A stretch of 64,000 bases of DNA, taken from the NCBI RefSeq assembly GCF_030272615.1, contig NC_081410.1:224247415-224311414 (forward strand), in the 5' to 3' direction. The notes below the pieces were generated by a model. That model searched no databases. It had not been told where the DNA came from and was given only the letters and a program-made list of their open reading frames with translations. Position numbers and translations under genes: made by a program. Origin of the DNA: Cryptomeria japonica. Taxonomy: Eukaryota > Streptophyta > Pinopsida > Cupressales > Cupressaceae. Positions 1 through 10,935 of this stretch are shown here, piece by piece. Position 1 is the first letter of the stretch. Every line of letters starts with the position of its first letter.

Positions 1-1052
1 TTGGTTCTCCGAGCTCGGGGGTGGCTACCAGTTAGCCTAGGCTGGGAGGTGAGCACTCCATGGTCATAGTTGTGATTTAATATGCAGGATTGTCGGGAGA
101 AAAGAATAGGACAAGTGGAAGGTTGCAGGAGTTAGTGTTGCAGAAATTTATTTGCAGTTGTAATTATTAGTTTTAAAAGGAGATATATACCCTCATTCGT
201 TGAAATGAGAGGCTATTTGTAAATTAGAAATATAGACATGAGATTTAGTTATTTGTTATTTAGATAAGGAAATTATCTTGTAAATTTTGCAGAATACTTT
301 TTGGATTGTAAAAAGCTAGATATATTCATCTTTCTATTTGAAAAGAATTGCATTTGAATTGCATGTAATAGTCACTGAAATATAAAAATCATTTTATCTA
401 AATCTGTGTTTTCCTTTTTATTTGCGATTTTGTCTTCATTTTTAATTGCAGAAAATATGAGTTGTAGTTGTTGATAGATTTTAATAAAAAAAAAACAAAC
501 AAATATTGTCTATTTAGTTGCTGTAGTAATTACAAAATCAGTGAATTTATTTATTGCAGAAAAGAAATGAGTATTCCTAAATTAGTATTTCCAAAGTCAA
601 AAAAAAATGTATATCTAATGTTTTTATCATTAATTGACATAAAGTGGATTAGCATGCATATTGTAGATTGAAAATAAATTATATATTTATGTTTTTTGTA
701 AAAGCCATATAGTACAATAAAGTTCTGGAAATTATTCTTTCATCTATTTCAGAAAGTTAGTATCTAAATAGATATTTCATCTAGTAAATATAAAATCTTA
801 ACTTGTTTAATTTGCTGTTTAAAATTAATTTAATTCAGTCAGTTACTGTATGTAGAAGAAAAATTTAAGGTTAATATAGTTCATCTATATTTTAGCAATA
901 AAGTATTTTGGTTTTAAAAGCAAAAAAAAAAATTACCCTTGCTGTGAATGATTTAAGAAAGTATTAAACCATTTATAATTTTCTATCTAAACCAGAATAA
1001 TGGACACCAAAATACAAATAAGGTATTTATGTCTGCATGTATATAAAAATGC

Positions 1053-1127
1053 TATATATATATATATATATATTCATAAATATATAAATAGATAATGATA
1101 TATACGTATGTACATATTTATATATAT

Positions 1128-1162
<35 letters not shown>

Positions 1163-1230
1163 AATATATATACATATTTATACATATTTATACATATTTA
1201 TATATATATAAATATATATAATTATATTTT
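1053..1230. repeat. TA-rich simple repeat
   Basis: Long TA runs are broken by short spacers. A 10-bp unit, tacatattta, occurs three times in a row at 1171-1200. No gene is visible here. Confidence 0.9.
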
Positions 1231-1324
1231 TCAAAAAAAAAACAATAAAAAAAAAAAACATTTAACAAATTTTATTTTGTTAAAATAAAACAAAAAAAAA
1301 ATTTTTAAAGCAAAGGGGAATGGT

Positions 1325-1545
1325 GGGGGCCGTGCAGGGCACACAGTCCCTGTGCAGGCCGCGACCAACATAGAGGTCGAAGCCTCTATGCGGGCCGCGG
1401 TATCCACATGGGCCTGCAGCTCCCTGTGTGGGCCGCGCTCCGCGCTAGTGGCCGCAGCCACTATGCGGGCCGCGACACACACAACGGCCAAGGCCGCTGT
1501 GTGGGCCGCGACCCCCACAGTGGGTCGTCCCACTGGCGGCGCCTC
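1325..1545. repeat. GC-rich array of ~37-bp hairpin units
   Basis: A GC-rich island in AT-rich DNA. The core GYGGGCCGCG (first copy gcaggccgcg) starts at 1354, 1390, 1428, 1465 and 1501, giving spacings of 36, 38, 37 and 36 bp. Between cores lie inverted repeats whose arm sequence differs from unit to unit but stays self-complementary: 1369-1376 with 1383-1390 (8 bp perfect), 1446-1452 with 1457-1463 (7 bp perfect), 1478-1489 with 1492-1503 (11 of 12), 1509-1514 with 1522-1527 (6 bp), and a weaker pair 1404-1412 with 1422-1432. The unit length is not a multiple of three, so protein coding does not explain it. Confidence 0.75.
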
Positions 1546-1757
1546 CCTCCACCTCCACCATTTCGGCCGTCCACTGTTAAAATTGCCGACCCTGCACAAA
1601 AACCCCTACAACACAAAAAAAAAAAAAAGATGAAACCCTAGCCCGGTTAGGGCTCGGGTAAATAAGAAAAGAATGAATATTAAAATAAAATAAGGGGGTA
1701 TTTTATAGAATAAATAAGGGTTAGGGTTTGCATGGGTAAACCCTTTCAGGTGTATTA

Positions 1758-1841
<84 letters not shown>
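1758..1841. repeat. (TA)n(GA)n compound microsatellite
   Basis: About 23 bp of TA repeat run straight into about 60 bp of uninterrupted GA repeat. Confidence 0.97.
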
Positions 1842-1843
<2 letters not shown>

Positions 1844-2362
1844 GAATTATTTAATTTTAAATATTGAAAGGTTGAGAAGTTGTAAAACAAATAATAATGA
1901 AGTAATATTTAATTTTAAAATTTAATTAAGACGAGATGTTTAAATACTAGTGAAGTCAATATTTATTTTTAATATAAATTGATTGAGAAGTTCATGAACC
2001 GAATATTAATGAAATTAATATTTATTTTTAATTTAAAAAGATTTAGGTATTCTTGAAATAAATATTAATAAAGTTAATATTTATTTTAAATTTGAATAGC
2101 TGGAATGTTTATGAACTGACGATTATGAAGTTGATATTTAATTATAAATTAAATAGATTGAGCAACAATGAGCTAGTCTATTTTAATCCGTAGTTAATCT
2201 TAAATTATTTTCGGTTATTTAAGTTAGTAGATAAAGATTATTTTAAAACATAGTTAAAACCAAAACTGGTTAGTGTGTTTTTGTGTTAGAAACTTATTGT
2301 TAATTAGTTAGTTTTTTATAAAAAAAATTATTCCGTTCCTGCCCTAAATTTTGGGCATGACA

Positions 2363-3080
2363 CTTTATATGAAGTTTGGAAGAAACTAGAAGATATCTAT
2401 AGTAGTGATGAGCATGTTAAGATTTCCAAGGAAGAGAATCTTAGAGGTAAATTTGATGATATGTGGATTACTAAAGGAGAAAATATTCAACAATTTGGTC
2501 AGAGGATCAAGGAAATAGTTAGAGAAATCAAAAGTGTTGGAGGTACAATTGAGGATACCACAATGGTTAGAAAGGTGTTGAGAACCCTTCTATTGGTCTA
2601 TGCTATCTGAGTTGCAGCCATTCAGGAACTCAAATCTATTGATAAGACTAAGGTAACTTTTTACTCTATCATTGTTAAATTGATTGCTTTTGATTTAAAT
2701 GGTTTTGATGGAAGTGTTTGGAGATCAGAATTTGCATTTAAATCCTTAGTATCAACCCCACCGGTAAGGAAAAGCAGAGAAGTGAGCTACAGTCATGAGT
2801 CTAGATCCAGTAGAGAGGTAGATGATGAAGATAGTTTGATAGAGCTTGAAGCATTGTTGGTCAAGCAGTTACTCAGAGGTACCGGTAAGTACAAAGGTAA
2901 ACTACCTTTGAAATATTTTGCATGTAACCAGATTGGACATATTACTGCTAATTGTCCTAATGGAGATAATGAGCAAAAAAGAGAGAAGTACAGGAAGTAT
3001 AAAGGGAAAGGTTAAAGAAATTGCCTCATTGCAGTGGATGGAGGAATTACAGATGAAGAATCTGAGGAAGATGCAAATGA
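2363..3080 (+). pseudogene. gag: Copia A gag, 5' truncated
   Basis: Capsid-nucleocapsid polyprotein fragment, which would package the element RNA. It starts in mid-gag at YEVWKKLEDIYS, matching B gag at 8408 onward. An internal stop lies at about 2608 (YAI*VAAIQ) and another at 3013-3015. The zinc knuckle reads YFACNQIGHITANC, so the first cysteine of the CCHC pattern has become tyrosine. The frame continues past the stops into the protease part. The start codon is missing because H lies immediately upstream. Confidence 0.85.
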
Positions 3081-3690
3081 GGACACTATCTTTGTTGCTA
3101 TCAAAGAAGAGATATCAGATCAGAAGGCATTGGTCTCTCACTTAGATAGTTCACATGATATGATTATAGACAGTAGTTGTTCACATCACATGACCGATGA
3201 CTGGAGTAAGTTTCTTACTTTGAAATAATTTGATGGAGGTGTTATGAGATTTGGGAATGACTCACCCTGCATGGTGAAAGGGAAAGGATCCATCTCTTTG
3301 AATGGTAAGAGTAATGTAGATGATGTCTATTGGGTTGAAGGTCTGAAACACATTCTTTTGAGTGTTGCTCAACTGAATGACAAATGTTATTCATTGTAAT
3401 TCAAGAATGGAGTGTGCAAGATTTATGGAAGCAAAGGTGAACTGATTGCAATTGACAAACAGACAAAAGGTAACTTGTTTCACCTAAACTCTAAAGTCAA
3501 TAGTTCTTTAATTGCAAAAGTTGAAGATAGTTGGCTTTGGCATCAAATATTTTGTCAAATAAATTTTGATAACATTGTAAGAGTGAGTAAGTCAAAATCA
3601 GTAAGAGGTTTATCACAGTTGGACAAACTGGTGAATGCTTTGTGCAAGGAATGTCAGTTAAGGAAAATGACATCCTCAACCTTCAAGAGA
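3081..3690 (+). pseudogene. pol: Copia A protease and pre-integrase
   Basis: Aspartic protease of the copia type. The usual DSGCSHHMT reads DSSCSHHMT (about 3169-3195), so the glycine next to the catalytic aspartate is lost. A stop at about 3226 follows. The pre-integrase part (3412 onward) has the HHCC zinc pattern, seen as WLWHQIFCQINF followed by CKECQLRK. It is in the same frame as gag, as expected for a copia polyprotein. It is broken by stops and non-functional. Confidence 0.82.
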
Positions 3691-4430
3691 AAACCTTTTT
3701 TAGCTGAAGATTTTCTAGATTTGGTTCATACTGACCTATGTGGACCAATGAGGACTAGGAGTGTTCAAGGTGATAGGTACTTCCTTTTTTTTTACCGATG
3801 ATTGTTCAAGGATGATGTGCGTCACATTCTTGAAAGACAAGACATAAGCATTTAGCAAGTTTAAGGCATTTAGAGCCTTGGCATAAAATGAAAGTGGAAG
3901 AAAGCCTAAGTGCTTAAGAACTGATCAAGGTGGTGAATTTACTTCAGAGGAATTCACTAGGTATTGTGAAAACAATAGAATTAAGAGGCAACTTTATGCA
4001 CCTAGGACACCACATCAGAATGGTATTGCATAAAGGAACAATTAGTCAGTTGTTGAAGCTTCTAGGACTATGCTAATTCAAGGAGGTGTAGGTAAGACAT
4101 TATGGAGAGAGGTTCTCAGCACAACTATTTATATAATGAACTGAATACTGGTTAAAAGAGGTAAGGACAAAACACCCTATGAATGCTGGTATGGTAGATC
4201 ACCTAATTTTAGCTACTTTTAAATTTTTGGTAGCGGATGTTTTATCAAAAGAGGTGATTATATTGGTAAGTTTAATGCCAAGAGTGATAAAGGCATATTT
4301 ATTGGTTACTACACCAAGAGAAAAGATTACAAGTGCTACAACAACCGGACTAATAAGATCATTGAAATCGTTAATGTCCGAGTTGATGAATTTCTTGAGA
4401 AATAAGAAGAAATAAGAAAGGAGAAGGAAG
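3691..4430 (+). pseudogene. pol: Copia A integrase
   Basis: DDE integrase core. The first aspartate is in VHTDLCGPM (about 3726-3752) and the second in LRTDQGGEF (about 3913-3940). The glutamate should follow in NGIAERNN, but the codon is now a stop (gcataaagg, 4028-4036). A frameshift after GDRYF (about 3780) is caused by a run of T. The C-terminal part (4179-4415) is out of frame. The product cannot be active. Confidence 0.82.
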
Positions 4431-5410
4431 AAGAAGAACCTTACACACTATTTTTGGAACCAGAACCGGTAAAGCCAAAAGTTGGAGAACAGAATAGAGA
4501 AGCCCCAGTTCAATTGGAACAGGGAGGTCCAGTAGAAGATGAAGAAAGTGAAGAAGAAGAAGAAGAACCTGATAACCAAGATCATGTTATTCCAAGGTAT
4601 GTTAGACTTAATCATAGCACCGATCAGATTATTAGAGACATGAATGCAAGTGTGTTAACTAGAAGAGGGATAAGAGAAAACTCTTGTATGATCTCCACCA
4701 TTGAACCTAGAACAAAAAAAGAAGACTTTGGAGATGAACACCAGATTAAGGCAATGGAAGAAGAACTTCACCAGATAGAGAAGAACAATACTTGGTCACT
4801 GGTACCCAGACTGGAGAATAAGAATGTAATAGGTACAAAATGGGTATCTAGAAATAAACTAAATGAAGATGGAGTAGTGGTCAGAAATAAAGCCAGACTG
4901 GTATGCAAAGGATATGCACAAGAGGAAGGTGAAGACTATGGTGAGACATTTGCACTGGTAGCAAGATTGGAAGGAGTAAGGACTCTACTTGCATTTGCAT
5001 CATATAGAGGATTCAAGGTGTATCAGATGGATGTTATGTCAGCATTCCTAAATGGAATATTGGAAGAGGATGTCTATATTGAACAACTGGATGGTTATGC
5101 TTTATCTATTGAAAAGGATATGTTGTGCAAATTACATAAGGCATTATATGGATTGAAGCAAGCACCTAGAGCATGGCATGAAAGGTTGCACTCTCATTTA
5201 GTGAAGATAGGTTTTCAAAGAACTAGTGAAGATAGTAACATATATCTCAAGAAAAAAGGAGATAAGATACTGATATACGAGGTATTTGTGGATGATATCA
5301 TTTTTGGAGTTTATCATGACATGTGTCATGGTTTTGCTAATGAAATAAAGAATGAGTTTGAGACGTCACTGGTAGGTGAGATGAAAAATTCCATAGGTTT
5401 GCAAATCTAA
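4431..5410 (+). pseudogene. pol: Copia A linker and reverse transcriptase
   Basis: A glutamate-rich linker (EEEEEEPDNQD) is followed by the RT domain opening IEKNNTWSLVP, then [34 protein letters not shown] and the catalytic FVDD (about 5287-5298). This is the longest open stretch of A, 318 codons without a stop. It ends at a TAA at 5408-5410. RT copies the element RNA into DNA in cytoplasmic particles. The YQMDV start of the palm domain still carries its aspartate. Confidence 0.88.
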
Positions 5411-6358
5411 CAAATGAAGGAAGGTATTTTCATCACACAATCCAAGTATTTGAAGGAAGTGTTAAGAACTTTTGGAATGGGAAATTGTAAACTAGTTGGA
5501 ACACCGATGGTTATAGCTTGTAAATTGTCAAAGGAGGATGATTTTGCACCAGTTGATAAAAAGGAGTGCAAGTCCATGATATGGTGTGCAAATTACATAG
5601 GGCATTATATGGATTGAAGCAAGCACCTAGAGAATGGTATGAAAGATTTCTACAAGTCCATGATAGGTAAAATGCATTATGTTGGAGTATAGGTCCATGA
5701 TAGGTAAACTACATTATTTTGTCCACAACAGACCGGACATTACTCATGCAGTAGGATTGGTTGCCATATTTCATAAAAGTCCGAAGGACACACACATGGT
5801 TGCAACCAAAACAATTTTTCAGGTATCTGAAAGGCACAATTGATTGTGGATATGGTATCCATATACAGGAAACTCTTATTTAAATTTCTATACAAATGTA
5901 GAATGGATTGGCAATGTTGATGACAAGAATAGTACAATTGGAGGAGCATTTTTTCTTGGAGGCAAACTAGTGTCTAGGAGTAGCAAGAAATAAAGTTGTA
6001 TATCTCAATCAACTATGAAAGCTGAATATGTTGCAGCTTACATGAATTGTACCCATGTAATTTGGATGAAACACATTTTGGAAGGTTTCAAGTTGAAGAT
6101 ATCAGAACCGGTGACAATTTTTTGTGATAACACAAGTGCTATAAATATTTATAAGAACCTGGTGTTCCATGCTAGAACTAGGCATATTGACCTGAAGTAT
6201 CATTTCCTGAGAGAGAAAGTTTAAAGAAAAGATGTATCAATGGAGCATGTATCTACTAAAGAACAACTAGCAGATATATTTACTAAACCTCTACCTAAGC
6301 TACCATTGAATATCTTATAGGTAAGTTAGGGGTTGTACCCCTACATGAAGACAATTAA
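5411..6358 (+). pseudogene. pol: Copia A RT C-terminus and RNase H
   Basis: Begins with the usual ITQSKYLKEVL segment. At about 5579-5646 a second copy of the RT motif encoding [15 protein letters not shown] (first at 5119-5184) is inserted, followed by a repeated taggtccatgataggtaaa segment. RNase H is recognised from KSTTRGAFFLGGKLVS-type sequence (stops present), AEYVAAYMNCTHVIWMKHIL, CDNTSAINI and TKPLPK. The frame would end at 6356-6358 after VVPLHEDN. Several stops and frameshifts make it inactive. Confidence 0.8.
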
Positions 6359-6703
6359 GTAGATGTGGAAGACATTACTCCCAGAGACTATTGAAAATAT
6401 TGAAGAAGGACTCAAGTAGAGTGGAGATGCTCCACAAGGGGAGCAACTAGTTGTAGATTGGTGAAGAATGGATGAGAACCAAAATGGTTTACCTTGACTT
6501 TGGCATTGCTATCAAAGGGGGGGAGGAACTGTATATGATTGATAGCCAGTTACCAGCTTAAGATACTAAGATACAGTTGAAGGACAAAATATGGTTGGAA
6601 AATATAAACCAAGATTCCTATACTTTTGTATGTGCTTTACTCTCAATCATGACAATCAATTGGTATTGATATTTGCATTGCCATCAATGCCAAAGGGGGA
6701 GAA
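6359..6703 (+). other. Copia A 3' untranslated region with polypurine tract
   Basis: No gene. It holds purine-rich blocks: aaaggggggagg (about 6516-6528) and caaagggggagaa (6691-6703). The second directly abuts the LTR and is the likely primer for plus-strand synthesis. The B copy of this region (60537-60876) is similar. Confidence 0.75.
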
Positions 6704-8091
6704 TGCTGACATTACATGAAGATTGCATTGATGAAGTATAGTGTTGTCATTGATGTCAATAGCAACTGGTAATGAAGATGTATTGTAACTGGTATTGAAA
6801 CAGTGAAGGAAACTGGTATTATGATTGAAGGTGAGCTCTACTGGTAACCCTAACCTGTGATAAGAAGACCCTAACCAATGAATTTTGCAGAATCAGTTGT
6901 GATGATATATGACTGAATGGTGACCATAGCTGAAGATGCCACATATGCATATTGCATGTGATGAGTTTCTAAGTGGATTTTGCACATAGAGATAACTATT
7001 TATCTTGGGAAAGATCAAATGTATAGCATGAAGTAAAAAATGCATGATGAATTATAGGATCCAATATTCGATGATCCAGGAGCAGTTGAAGTTGTCTAGA
7101 ACAATGTGTAGTTGATTTCTATGTAATCTAATGATCAAGATTTAACCGACATGTTTGTAATCTCTATGAGATTTGTAGGTTTTGTGTGTGTTACCGACCT
7201 ATTGTATTTTCTTATAAGGTTGATGATTTGTTTCAATAATTGTGTTGGCAAATTTGGTTAAGTGTGATAGTTGTCAAACCAGAAGGTGTGTCTGCAGAAT
7301 GTTGTGAAGGTAGATAGGAGCAGAAAAGGATTTGATTAAGCAAGGGAGTGTTATTTCTAGATCAACAAAGAACCTGTTGTTCTCTAGCCATTACAATAGT
7401 TAAATCCCCTAACCGGGTAAGCTTTAAGAGGCTTGGTGTTGTTGAAATCCTCTAACAAGGTGATCCATTAGATTGGATTTAAAATCCTCCTTCGAGGTTA
7501 TCTTTAACAGGGTATTGCATTTAACAGGGTATTGTAGTCAATCCCTTAACTGGGTGGTCCTTAACTGGATCTATTCTTAACAGGAAATTATTGTAAAAGC
7601 TTCTAACAAGGCTTGGCTCCTAATAAGGCGAACTTCAGAAGAGTTCAAAATACTTGTGCATATTCATCCCCAATGTGGTTTTTCCCATTTGGGTTTCCAC
7701 ACGAAAAATCATTGTGTGAAGTGGTGATTGATTTTGTGGATGTGTTTTGATATGGTTGATATGAATGACTGGTAAATCTAGTTAGATATATTTAGATCAC
7801 TGGAAAAGATCTGAAATGAGTTATTATTGGTATTAAGTGAAGTGGTTTAATGTTTTGGCTAAATGGTATTTAAGTATCAGATCTGTTGCATTGTATCATT
7901 GATGTTTTGATCAACTAGTAAAGTTTGACAGTGTAGTTGCAATTTTTGATTCAAAGACTAAATCGGTTAAGTTTAGTGATTTGATTCTAAGTTGAACGTT
8001 TGTTTGGCAAAAGTTTAGCACATTTTCTATCTACTGATTCATCCCCCTTTTCTATAGTTGATCAAATCCTTATAGTTTTATCGTATCATCA
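6704..8091 (+). repeat. LTR shared by copia A (3') and copia B (5')
   Basis: 1,388 bp, starts TGctgacattacatgaag and ends atcatCA. It matches 60877-62249 along its length by eye. It is preceded by a polypurine tract and followed after 2 bp by a primer binding site, so it acts as 3' LTR for A and 5' LTR for B. It contains no ORF. Near its 3' end lies a C-tract (8043-8047) that is longer in the partner LTR. Confidence 0.92.
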
Positions 8092-8093
8092 AT

Positions 8094-8105
8094 CGGTATC
8101 AGAGC
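8094..8105 (+). other. Copia B primer binding site (initiator tRNA-Met)
   Basis: cggtatcagagc differs by one base from TGGTATCAGAGC, the complement of the plant initiator tRNA-Met 3' end. It lies 2 bp after the LTR. Confidence 0.85.
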
Positions 8106-8161
8106 ATTTAAGGTCCTCTTGAGTTTAAGCCTAATAGCTTGAGGAAAATATCTAGGAGAAT

Positions 8162-9050
8162 ATGATGAAGAAAGAAGGTATGAAGTTTAATAGAGAAAAT
8201 TATAGAATTTGGAGTGATAGAATGAAGATCTATATCAAGAGCTTAGGAAGTCAATATTGGGAACATGTTGTTACTAAATATAACTTGCCTAGTGGGATTT
8301 TTTCAGATGATCAAAAGAAGGAGCAATAGGAGAAAAATCAAGCATTGGAGGCCATCATTAGTTCCTTATCCAATTCAGAGTATGTTTATGTTAATGGATT
8401 GGAGACTGCATATGAAGTTTGGAAGAAACTAGAAGATATCTATAGTGGTGATGAGCATATTAAGATTGCCAAGGAAGAGACTCTTAGAGGTAAATTTGGT
8501 GATATGCGGATGGCTGAAGGAGAAAACATTCAACAGTATGGTCAGAGGATCAGGGAGATAGTTGGAGAAATAAAAAGTGTTGGAGGTACAATGGAGGATA
8601 CCATAGTGGTTAGAAGGGTGTTGAGAACCCTTCTACCAGTCTACACTATCTAAGTTGCAGCCATTCAGGAACTCAAATCTACTGATAAGACTAAGGTAAC
8701 TCTTGACTCTATCATTGGTAAATTGACTGCTTTTTAATTAAATGGTTTTGATGGAAATGTTCAGAGATTAGAATATGCATTTAAAGCCTTAGTATCAATC
8801 CCACCGGTAAGGAAAAGCAGAGAAGTGAGCTACAATCATGAGTCTAGATCCAACAGAGAGGTAGATGATGAAGATATTTTTATAGAGCTTGAAGCATTGT
8901 TGGCCAAGCAGTTACCTAGAGGTACTGGTAACTACAAAGGTAAACTACAATTGAAATGTTTTGCATGTAACCAGATTGGACATATTGCTTCTAAATATCC
9001 TAATGGAGATAATGAGGAAAAATGATAGAAGTATAGGAAGTATAAAGGCA
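8162..9050 (+). pseudogene. gag: Copia B gag
   Basis: Starts at ATG 8162, 56 bp after the primer site, with MMKKEGMKFNRENYRIWSDRMK, the usual opening of a copia gag (UBN2-type) domain. Internal stops lie near 8328 (TAG), at 8651-8653, near 8738 and after NGDNEEK (about 9024). The zinc knuckle CFACNQIGHIASKY keeps the first cysteine but has lost the last (C to Y). A has the opposite defect. One frame runs through gag, protease and pre-integrase, interrupted by stops only as far as about 9600. Confidence 0.87.
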
Positions 9051-9817
9051 AAGGTAAAAGAAATTGCCTCATTGTAGTGGATGAAGGAATTACAGATGAA
9101 GAATCCGAGGAAGATGCAAATGAGGACATTGTCTTTGTTGCTATCAAAGAAGAGATATCAGATCAGAAGGCATTGGTCTCTCTCTTAGATAGTTCAGATG
9201 ATTCTATTATAGATAGTGGTTGTTCACATCACATGATCGGTGACCGAAGTAAGTTTATTACTTTGAAAGAATTTGATGGAGGTGTTATGAGATTTCAGAA
9301 TGACTCACCCTGCATGGTGAAAGGGAAAGGATCCATCTCTTTGAATGGTAGGAGTAGTGCAGATGATGTCTACTGGGTTGAAAGTCTGAAACACAATCTT
9401 TTGAGTGTTGCTCAACTCAATGACAAAGGTTATCCATTGAAATTCAAGAATGAAGTGTGCAAGATTTAGGGAAGCAAAGGTTAACTGATTGCAACCGGAA
9501 AACAGACAAAAGGTAACTTGTTTCACCTAAACTCTAAAGTCATTGGTTGTTTAATTTCAAAAGTTGAAGATAGTTGGCTTTGGAATTGGAGATTTTGTCA
9601 TAAAATTTTTGATAACATTGTAAGAGTCAATAAGTCAAAATCAGTAAGAAGGTTCACCAGAGTTGGACAAGCTGGTGAATTCTTTGTGCAAGGAATGTCA
9701 GTTAGGGAAAATGACATCCTCAACCTTCAAGAGAAACTCTTTTTGAGCTATACATTTGCTAGATTCGGTTCATACTGACCTATGTGGACCAATGAAGACT
9801 AGGAGTATTCAAGGTGA

Positions 9818-9821
<4 letters not shown>
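9051..9821 (+). pseudogene. pol: Copia B protease, pre-integrase and start of integrase
   Basis: The protease keeps DSGCSHHM (about 9214-9237), so the catalytic motif is intact, unlike A. A stop lies after VCKI (9467-9469). The pre-integrase segment has lost part of its HHCC pattern (WLWNWRFCHKIF). A frameshift near 9640 follows. The first integrase aspartate (HTDLCGP) is present in another frame near 9770. The gene is cut at 9821 by G1 and resumes at 52958; removing G1 joins QGDR to YFIIFTD in frame. Confidence 0.83.
9817..9821. repeat. Target site duplication of G1, left copy (ATAGG)
   Basis: Matches 52953-52957 exactly. Both copies touch the TG...CA termini of G1. Confidence 0.9.

Positions 9822-9852
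<31 letters not shown>
9822..9852. repeat. (GT)n run at the very tip of a G1 LTR
   Basis: About 31 bp of GT repeat form the outer terminus of this LTR. The partner LTR at 51948 has only tgtgtatgtg, so the run expanded after insertion. Confidence 0.93.
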
Positions 9853-9860
<8 letters not shown>

Positions 9861-10922
9861 AAAGTGGAATAAGGATCTGTATCTACAAGACAATACTTCA
9901 ATTAAGTCATTACATGTATGGTTAAACAGATATAAGCATGAATATGAAAACCATAACAAATCGACCCATTGCCTTCTAAAAGATGTGAGTATGAGATTTC
10001 TCTCATATTTGTATAAGCAATCCAGTGACTAGACTACACCAAGGTGAAAGATTTTAACCCATATGAGCATGATATTAATGCTAGATGGATGCAAGATTAA
10101 TCTAACAAGATTTAAGCAATAAATGAGATAAATGATCTAAATATGTATGCAATAACTTAATATGAAATATCTAAATGCACAAATATCAATGAACCTAAAG
10201 AAAAAATAGCATGATAACAATATATTCTCTAGGATCTTTGAATGAGAGATGAAGGCTTGAATTTATAGAAAATTCAGAAAGAAACCAAAGATTGAGATCA
10301 AATGATGATGAGCGGTCAAGATTTTCCAAGAGGAAGCTCAATCCAGGTAATTGATGTGATTGGATGCTTTTCTCAGTTTTAAAAGAAATTGAACTAAAAT
10401 TAAGATAAAATCAGAAAAACTGATTTATTCCCTATTTCATTCAATTTTAATATTCAATTGTTTTAATTGCTTTCTTTGAGATTATTCATCAATTTTTAAT
10501 TTGTTTTTCAAGATTATCTCCAGTTGATTTATTTTCTCAATTTTTCATTCTTTTTTGGTCAATTAATTCCTTTTTTGATTTATTTCCTTTTTTTGAAGAT
10601 TTGTGCTCATCATTTCTAACTCCTCTTTCTTGATTTGTTTCCTTTTTTGAAGATTTATGGAAAATTGATTTATTTAATTAAATATGCTAGGATATTTAAT
10701 AAAATAAACAAGATAATTGTTTAAAAATGATTTCCTTGGAATGGTCAATTAATTAAATAAATATTTAATTAATATTGAGTGATTAATTTTGCCATGTGAC
10801 ATTGATGATTTTAGAAATTAATTGTGTGCTCAAGATTAATTTAATTGCCTTTGGTTAGGACCTTGGTGATGTTGTTGAGATTAGGGGCCCATGGTTTAGA
10901 TGACCATTTTTAGGGTACTACA
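9822..10922 (-). repeat. G1 3' LTR
   Basis: 1,101 bp, ends on the plus strand in tagggtactaCA. Aligns by eye with 51948-52952 apart from the GT run and a block of roughly 80 bp around 10000-10080 that the other LTR lacks. In sense orientation it opens TGTAGTACCCTAAAAATGG. Confidence 0.93.
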
Positions 10923-10935
10923 TTTGCCCCTCTTT
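10923..10935 (-). other. G1 polypurine tract
   Basis: On the minus strand AAAGAGGGGCAAA directly precedes the 3' LTR. Confidence 0.8.

Larger units (their letters stand above)
1..2362 (-). mobile_element. Element H: end of a long LTR-like element, runs off the left edge
   Basis: The block ends at 2361-2362 with CA, directly against copia A gag sequence. On the minus strand it opens TGTCATGCCCAAAATTTAGG, a typical LTR opening and similar to the openings of S (TGTAATGCCC) and G1 (TGTAGTACCC). The A sequence right of the junction starts cttta (2363-2367), a candidate target duplication whose partner would lie outside the window. No gag or pol is visible in these 2.4 kb. It is mostly AT-rich noncoding DNA with simple repeats and one GC-rich hairpin array. 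It may be a long LTR, a solo LTR or a non-autonomous element. Orientation is inferred by analogy with G1. Confidence 0.5.

Noticed and set aside
1231-1641. Overlapping ORFs on both strands across the GC-rich array
   Set aside because: They follow from the base composition. The repeat unit of ~37 bp shifts frame each time, and no family motif is seen.
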